A DNA stretch of 64,000 nucleotides from Diabrotica undecimpunctata (Eukaryota > Arthropoda > Insecta > Coleoptera > Chrysomelidae): NCBI RefSeq assembly GCF_040954645.1, contig NC_092803.1:64435484-64499483 (forward strand), given 5' to 3'. Within the stretch, counting starts at the first letter, position 1, and every line of letters begins with the position of its first letter. The notes beneath the pieces were generated by a model, which had not been told where the DNA came from, ran no database searches, and saw only the letters and a list, made by a program, of their open reading frames with translations. A program made the position numbers and the translations under genes. This document shows positions 58,018 through 64,000 of the stretch, piece after piece.

Positions 58018-59766
58018 GAGTACAAAAAGGCCAATTAAGTATTTGACAGAGGTTGAGTTGCAAGAGATTGCGGAAAATTTGTCTGATTTCGACGAAGATA
58101 TTGTTGATTTTAGTGATTCAGGTGGAGAACAAGAAATTATTGAAAATGATAATTACGACAGCAAATCGGAACTATCTGGTAGCGATGATAATGGTGATAT
58201 ATGTCCGTTACAAGAGATAGACGATGGTGATTATCAATTTTATATAGGCAAGGATGAAGAAACAATTTGGAAAAGTACCCCAATAGCTTATGGCAATAAA
58301 ATCAGAGCAAAAAATATTATAAAAGAAGTTCCTGGACCAAAAGGTAATGCAAAAAACATATTGAATCCATTAGATTCGTTTCTTTTATTTATAACTCCAA
58401 CTATGATTGACAGTATTGTTACTTGCACTAATATATATATCAACAACAGAAGAGCAAATAATCTATCTTGCCAGAGAGACAGAAATTGCAAATTAACCTC
58501 TCGTAATGAAGTCAAAGCTTTGTTTGGGATCTTATTTATTCTTGCAGTAAAAAAAGGAAATCATGTAAACGATCAAGAAATAAAGGACGGAACCGGTATG
58601 ATACGGGTCAGAGCTGCATTTGGTTACAAAAGATTCCTCTTTCTCCTTTGTGCTCTTAGTTTCGATGATGTTGGGACACAAAAAGATCGTGAACAAAATG
58701 ATAAATTAGCTGCTATTAGAAGTATATACACAGACTTTCTGAATAATTGTATGAGTAATTACTGTTTGGGGAAATACGTCACTATAGACGAAATGCTTCA
58801 CCCTTTTAGAGGACGATGTGGCTTTGTCAATATATGTCACAAAAACCAGCCAAATATGGCATAAAACTATATGAACTTTACGATAGCAGGTCTTACTATA
58901 CATGGAATTTCGAGATATATTGTGGAATACAAAGAGACAGACCGTACAAATGTTCAAATAAACCATTCGATATAGTACAGCGTTTAGTTTCTCCCATAAA
59001 AAACTCCAAAAGAAATATAACAATGGATAATTATTATACTAGTTACCCTTTAGCTGATTATCTCATGCAAAATGGCCTTACCGTTATTGGCATCTTGAAG
59101 AAAAACAAAAAAGAACTTCCTCCCCAATTTCTTCCGAATAAACTGCGAGCTATTGGATCTTCAATATTCGGGTTCCAAGATAATATGTCCCTAGTTTCAT
59201 ATATTGTTAAAAGAAATAAAGCTGTAGTATTGCTCTCTACCATGATTGATACAGACGAAATAGACGAAGATACAGGAAAACCAGTAATGATTATACAATA
59301 CAATAAAACAAAAAGTGGCGTCGATACGGTTGAACAAAAATGTGCTTCCTATACGACACAAAGGATTACCAGAAGATGGCCATTAGCAATATTTTTTCGC
59401 ATACTAGATATAGCTGGAATAAATTCCGAAGTTATTTATAATTGCACTAAACCAAATATGTCGCTACAAAGAAGGAGAAAATTCTTACTTGAATTAAGTT
59501 TCTCCCTGATGAGGGATCATTTAGAAGACCGAGCGAAGACACTTCCAAAAGATGTAAGAGAATTTCTGCTGCCTTTTCAAAGTGCCAAAGAACCCACCGG
59601 CACGGTAAACCAAAGTCGAAGTGAACGGTGCCATATATGCAGTGCGCATAAAAACAATAACACAACCATTTCCTGTGACTCATGCCAACAATTTGTTTGC
59701 AAAAATCACAGTGAGAAAAAAATTCAGTGTAATATGTGTTTGTATCCTTCAATGAAGGAAGACTAA
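58018..59766 (+). pseudogene. Outer piggyBac transposase (one frameshift)
   Basis: Exon 2 starts at 58018. The reading STKRPIKYLTEVELQEIAEN continues in the frame whose first nominal start codon is a TTG at 58043. Open parts 58018-58864 and 58816-59766 overlap; a single-base shift near 58820-58835 separates RGRCGF from [19 protein letters not shown]. Catalytic aspartates lie in [27 protein letters not shown] and [13 protein letters not shown]. The C-terminus carries a Cys-rich domain ([23 protein letters not shown]). Total length near 580 residues is normal. Distinct in sequence from the inner transposase. Confidence 0.85.
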
Positions 59767-60039
59767 TTTAATTATTTTGTATTTAGATACTTTTCTTTTT
59801 TGATCTTTTGTGAGCGAATATTTTTTATTGTAAACGTTTTCTTTGTTTTTATATTTTGCGCCTGAGTCGTTACATTATGCTAAAGTCATACAATGAATTG
59901 CTAAAAATAACGCTTTTCTTTTTTGCGTCGTTTACAAATTTTTCTAACAAAGTTTTAATAATTTTTAACTTTTAATACCATTTTTTTTATGTGCGGTGTG
60001 TCCACTCATGTAACTTTAAGAGACGTGGCTGCCGGAGGG

Positions 60040-60430
60040 TTAATCAAAGCTTCTATTACTGCCTTGGGATATATAGAATCGAAAGCCTTTTCGATATCTA
60101 TGAAGGTTAATGCGCTAGCATTATATGAAGCCAGCTTGCTCTTGGCTGTGCAGCATCTAATGCGTTTATTAATCTGTTATTAATGATCTTTATGAATATC
60201 TTGTATATGATTGGTGGTAGACATATAGGTCTGTAGATTCTGATATTCGCTTTGCTACCTTTCTTGTGGATGAGAATAATGTGTGCTGTATTATAGCGGT
60301 CTGATATGTATCTCGATCTTAGGCAGTTCGTAAGTACGCCTGCTAAGATTTTCCAGGTTTTGTTGCCAGCGTATTTAAGCACTTCCACTGTTATACCATT
60401 TATTCCGGCTGCTTTACCGCTTTGTTAAAT
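60040..60430 (-). pseudogene. LINE D reverse transcriptase, 5' part
   Basis: Minus-strand text from 60420: NGITVEVLKYAGNKTWKI-like start, RYNTAHIILIHKKGSKANIR, YRPICLPPIIYKIF, then IDIEKAFDSI just before the TTAA at 60043-60040. The next codons continue at 55158 (ALINQG across the site). It is the finger/palm part of the same LINE that carries the FVDD box at 54.95 kb. A related short stretch recurs at about 60650-60700. Confidence 0.8.
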
Positions 60431-60439
60431 TCATTAATA

Positions 60440-61150
60440 CATTATAAATACTATTTTAATATTTTAATAGAAAACGTTTAGTGCAGTATTTCTGTACTTT
60501 TTCAGTTCTACTGATTGTGAAGTAAAATATATAAATGTAAAACAATGTCAAATTCAACTAAGCCTTCTGATCCACCATGCCCTGACTCGATGTCGTCTTC
60601 CTGAATACCCATATGGTTCTCGGATTTAAACTGGTTTCAACTTTTAATTGCTTTTTTGCTTTGTTAAAATTCCTTAATATATTGTAAATCACGGTTGATG
60701 ATTCTGTTTTAGTCATATTTTCAAGAAGGAACTTTTTGTCATAACAATTTTTTTCTTTCTATGTGTCATTGTCTATATATTTTTTTATTTTTATGTGTTT
60801 TTCTGAATCTTTATGAGAATTTTGGTTTTCTTTTCAATTATATTTGACATACCTTACTATATCAGTGGGTTTTTTCCTCAACAAATAAAAATCATTTTGA
60901 ACAAACTTTTGAACAATAATTTTTTTGTTCGTTTACAATGCAATTAGTCAAAAATAAATCATAAACACCTTTTGTTGACTTCATCGGTGGAGACATCATC
61001 GGTGAAGAGAAATGGTGTAGTACATAAATTTTACAATTATCGATTCTTAACTCAAGAATGGTAACTCAAATGGTAACTATCTCGTTTAATAACTATTTCC
61101 CAATAAATTTAACTATCTAACAGATTATTTAGTCTAGTTTAACCAACCAC
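60440..61150. other. Mostly unrecognised AT-rich sequence
   Basis: At 60650-60700 GCTTTGTTAAAATTCCTTAA resembles 60420-60440, suggesting a partial repeat of LINE D. A tiny frame at 60545 (MSNSTKPSDPPCPDSMSSS) is open for 19 codons only. Confidence 0.35.
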
Positions 61151-61154
61151 TGTC

Positions 61155-61583
61155 TAACAGATTGAAAGGTTATTGACAATATAAAAATAGCAACAAAGAA
61201 CATCAAAACTATTTCATCTTTATATTCCAAAACTAAGTATCCTATAGATAAATTAGATAAAACAAATGTAGTATACAGCATTGGTTGTACCCAGTGTGAA
61301 GCTGTGTATGTTGGTGAGACCGGAAGGAATCTGTCAAACCGTATTATTTCTCACAAAAAGTGACTGTAGAATTAAAAAACCATCTTGTGCTTTAGCAGAG
61401 CATGTAATCGACAAAGACCATATTATGGATTTTGATAACATTAAAATTTTATGTAATGAAAGTAATAAATTCAAAAGGACTTTTTTAGAAATGGTTTGTA
61501 TTAGCAAAAGTGATAATAATTTAAACAAAAGATTAGAAATTCAAAATCTAAGCAAAATTTATAATTATATTATTTCTCTATAG
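61155..61583 (+). pseudogene. Penelope-like element GIY-YIG endonuclease fragment
   Basis: From about 61190 the plus strand encodes ISSLYSKTKYPIDKLDKTNV followed by VYSIGCTQCEAVYVGETGRN. This is the YSI...CEAVYVGET form of the GIY-YIG motif with its CxxC finger, as in the C-terminal endonuclease of Penelope-like retroelements. After a one-base shift at the A run near 61358, the domain continues (CALAEHVIDKDHIMDF, KRTFLEMVCI) to a TAG at 61583. The reverse transcriptase upstream is missing. The domain normally nicks the target DNA. Confidence 0.8.
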
Positions 61584-61589
61584 TTTTAA

Positions 61590-61865
61590 AATATTACATT
61601 TTAATTTAATATTCCATATACTTGTTACATTGTTTAGAGATCTATCAATGATGAATAAATCTTCTTTTTCATTACTAAATAAAAAAGAATTTTTTAAACA
61701 AAATTTTATTTTTTCGCAACATAATTGTCAAAAATTTTAATTGTAAGTTGGCATTCATGATATTGAGGCTTATTTGTAATTGGTTGCTATTCTAACTTAT
61801 TTATAAATTCAATTATTTTTGTTAAAAAAATTCTCAAAATTACTAAATTTAGAGAAACATTTTAT
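61590..61865. other. Flank between Penelope fragment and Tc1-like element
   Basis: AT-rich. The expected left terminal repeat of the Tc1-like element is not present here. Confidence 0.35.
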
Positions 61866-61868
61866 TCA

Positions 61869-62929
61869 CTAATATCGTGTATTGCCTATACTTGCTCTAA
61901 TGACCTCTTGTAGACGACGGGTCATACTCTTAATTTTTCTTCGGATTACATGTTGTGGTATGTTATTCCACTCTCTCACTAACAGATCCTTAAGCTCCTG
62001 TCCGTTGTTAGGAGGAGATGTTAGGGGTTGAATACGTTTTTTCAAATCGTCCCAGATATGTTCGATGGGATTTAGGTCCGGAGACCTAGCTGGCCAGGGT
62101 AACCTCGTAATTCCAACCTCGTCCAAGTATTGCATACTGATCGTGGCAACGTGCGTTCGCGCGTTGTTCTGTACAGAAACGACGTTTTCTCCAAGCCTTG
62201 CCATGGTATGCATAACATGTTCTTCCAGAATCTCCGTAATGTTCCTTCGTGCAGTTAAGGACCCATTTTCGATGAAGGGTAATTCTGTGCGGAAGTCGGA
62301 AGATACACCTCCCCAAGCCATGACCGAGCCTCCACCAAATGGCATTCTTAGAGCAATGCAAGCTTGTGAAAATCATTCACCGGTTCTCCTCCAAACTCTT
62401 ACACGTCCATCAGATCCAGTTAGGCAGAAACGGGATTCATCTGAGAATAACTCTTTGCTCCAATCGTTAATTCTCAATGCGCATATTGTCGAGCAAAAGC
62501 TAGTCGTGCAACTCGATGCGCCAGGCAAAGTGGCGGTCCTGTAGCCATTACCCGAGAAGATAGTCCAAAAGAACGAAATCTTCTCTTGACTGTTGCAACG
62601 CTAATATTGCGATTTCGTACTTCCTGTAGACGATTTCGATGCATAATCGCAGTTGAGGTCCGGTTTCGTAAAGCCTGAAACACAATAAAATGGTCATCTC
62701 GTACCGTGGTCATTCTTCTTCGTCCATAGCCAGGTCGTCTGGATAGCAAACCCTTCTCCTGAAAGCGTTGAAGCAGTCGTTGAACCGTAGAAAGGCTTAC
62801 GCCGACAGTTCTTGCGACTTGCCGTTGATTGTGACCGTCTTTCACAAGCGCAACAATTCGTGCCGTTTCATCAACAGTAAAGGGTATTTTTGGCAAAAAA
62901 TAAACAATAATAAACACTAATAATGACAC
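61869..62929 (-). pseudogene. Tc1-like transposase pseudogene
   Basis: N-terminal part (62929-62474): paired-like helix-turn-helix QRQVARTVGVSLSTVQRLLQ followed by RRPGYGRRRMTT. The middle is out of frame: NDWSKELFSDESRFCL carries the first catalytic aspartate (near 62455-62410), and a TGA replaces an arginine after RRTGE (about 62380). The last part (62345-61869) has GGGSVMAWGGVS, VQNNARTHVA and SPDLNPIEHIWDDLKK. The second catalytic residue, normally the D of QDNARPH, is N here. The frameshift, nonsense codon and D-to-N change each inactivate it. A typical full-length member is about 340 residues. Confidence 0.88.
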
Positions 62930-63239
62930 TAATAAACACTAATGGTGGCAATAATAAACGTTTGTACGTTGCGTTTGAACAGAAAGTCGAAGCACAAATG
63001 AGACATTTAAAACAAGCGGCAGTTACAGGTACCCTTCATTTTGGGAAGTGTGCGCTTTCCCGCGAAATAGGCACTATTGAAATTCTTTGTTGCAAAGGAA
63101 ACCGCTAAGCCGACAACAATTCCCAGAAACATGCATTAGTTTGTAGTTTGTAACACTACGTGTTAATACTATTTACGATAAAGCTCGTTAAAAATGAAAT
63201 ATCGGTGATTTTCAAGGTGACCCGGATTTTATGATCGCG
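61869..63239 (-). mobile_element. Tc1-like transposon, one end missing
   Basis: The 5' end on the minus strand is visible: CACTCGCGATCATAAAATCC at 63237-63218, adjoining a TA inside a microsatellite. The transposase follows. The opposite terminal repeat was not found after the stop codon, so this end is lost or replaced. Confidence 0.65.
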
Positions 63240-63344
<105 letters not shown>

Positions 63345-63419
63345 TGTATACTTTTGGAAAGTGGACTGTACAAGTTATATTGCTTATGGTCTATCTTCTC
63401 CGTTTTCAGGGGTCCTTAA

Positions 63420-63630
63420 TGTGTTACTTCTTTGTTTATTTCTATAATAGGAACAATATTATAGCTTTGAGCATATTACAGACCAATCAACATCTTATCC
63501 CTCTCCAAACCTCTCCACATAGGCCGAGTACACTATTATTGGTTTGCATGCAAACTCTGCTGTTAAGGTCTCTCAATAATATCAATTTTTTCGTCTTCGC
63601 TATATTTGAGAATTCCTTATTGACTTGTTT

Positions 63631-63729
<99 letters not shown>

Positions 63730-63950
63730 CCTGTAACAGTTACTAGCTTCTAATGCATATTGATGTTAAGCCGAATTATATGCTCATTTATATTGTAAAA
63801 GTCAGTTATTCCATTTTGATAGTTTTTGTGTATCATTACGGACACTCCCCTTCTCATTCTTTAATGTACACTCTATTCATGACCATAGGTATTTATCAAT
63901 TTTCTTTCAACTTCTTTTTCCTTTGTTATAGTCAACACGAATTATTTTGT
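63420..63950 (-). pseudogene. LINE endonuclease fragment broken by (TA)n
   Basis: On the minus strand 63900-63760 reads GVSVMIHKNYQNGITDF and INEHIIRLNI, the N-terminal endonuclease block (GVGxxIHKKxxN...ERII.L.L). After the (TA)n tract, 63600-63510 reads KKLILLRDLNSRVCMQTNNS followed by VLG, where the family has LLGDFNARVG. The two parts are collinear, so the microsatellite lies within one endonuclease domain. Stops are present. Confidence 0.6.
63630..63727. repeat. (TA)n microsatellite inside LINE endonuclease relic
   Basis: Near-pure TA tract of about 98 bp separating two parts of one endonuclease domain. Confidence 0.95.
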
Positions 63951-64000
63951 TGTTTGTTCTTTTTCTGTAGCATGCGTCGCTGTTGTTTACAATGTGATTT

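Larger units (their letters stand above)
55159..60039 (+). mobile_element. Outer piggyBac element, inserted in LINE D
   Basis: TTAA at 55155-55158 and 60040-60043 flank inverted ends. The left begins CCCTCCGGTGGCCACG and the right, read inverted, begins CCCTCCGGCAGCCACG. Without the inner element it would be about 2.3 kb, a normal piggyBac size. Its transposase is at 58018-59766. The left subterminal zone repeats GCGGCACTCCGTGCCGC, a small palindrome. Confidence 0.88.

Overview
The window is a transposon graveyard from an AT-rich animal genome, almost certainly an insect. The case for an insect is an errantivirus-like gypsy element with env, piggyBac elements with TTAA target sites, RTE-like and Jockey-like LINEs with short microsatellite tails, IS630/Tc1 relatives and Penelope-type GIY-YIG debris. 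I found no convincing host gene, tRNA, rRNA or CRISPR array. Nearly every coding stretch belongs to a mobile element, and most long (TA)n tracts generate spurious YIYIYI reading frames. The order cannot be fixed from sequence alone.

Layout. 0.2-12.3 kb: old LINE and gypsy fragments on both strands. 12.3-22.3 kb: a three-layer nest. An old IS630-like transposase gene is split by a LINE-type element of about 2.1 kb that carries only ORF1 and has a clean 14-bp target-site duplication. That element is split in turn by a young, apparently complete errantivirus-like element (gag, pol, env; LTRs of 225 bp differing at one base). 22.3-23.8 kb: a second ORF1 of the same LINE family. 26.1-30.4 kb: a decayed piggyBac holding two LINE insertions, one of which ends in (TA)n and has a 10-bp duplication. 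30.4-37.2 kb: no genes recognised, but hairpins, a foldback and (TA)n arrays. 37.3-41.65 kb: three LINE insertions with readable target-site duplications, one nested in another. 42-43 kb: a BEL/Pao relic.

46.08-53.02 kb is the most unusual piece: a 6.9-kb DNA transposon with imperfect inverted termini, a TTA target duplication, subterminal repeats, and one large spliced gene (three exons, about 1,600 codons). The gene joins a two-part Cys-rich N-terminus, a central transposase-like region and a C-terminal XPG/FEN-like nuclease. I infer an Academ (AcademX-type) transposon. It sits inside a pair of 104-bp inverted repeats that are about 98% identical.

54.3-60.4 kb is a second three-layer nest: a LINE reverse transcriptase gene is split at a TTAA by a piggyBac, and that piggyBac is split at a TTAA, inside its own predicted short intron, by a different piggyBac. 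61.1-64 kb holds a Penelope GIY-YIG fragment, a dead Tc1-like element and a LINE endonuclease fragment broken by (TA)n.

Many element genes are whole apart from single-base frameshifts, several of them at runs of A. That could mean recent death or uncorrected homopolymer errors in the assembly.
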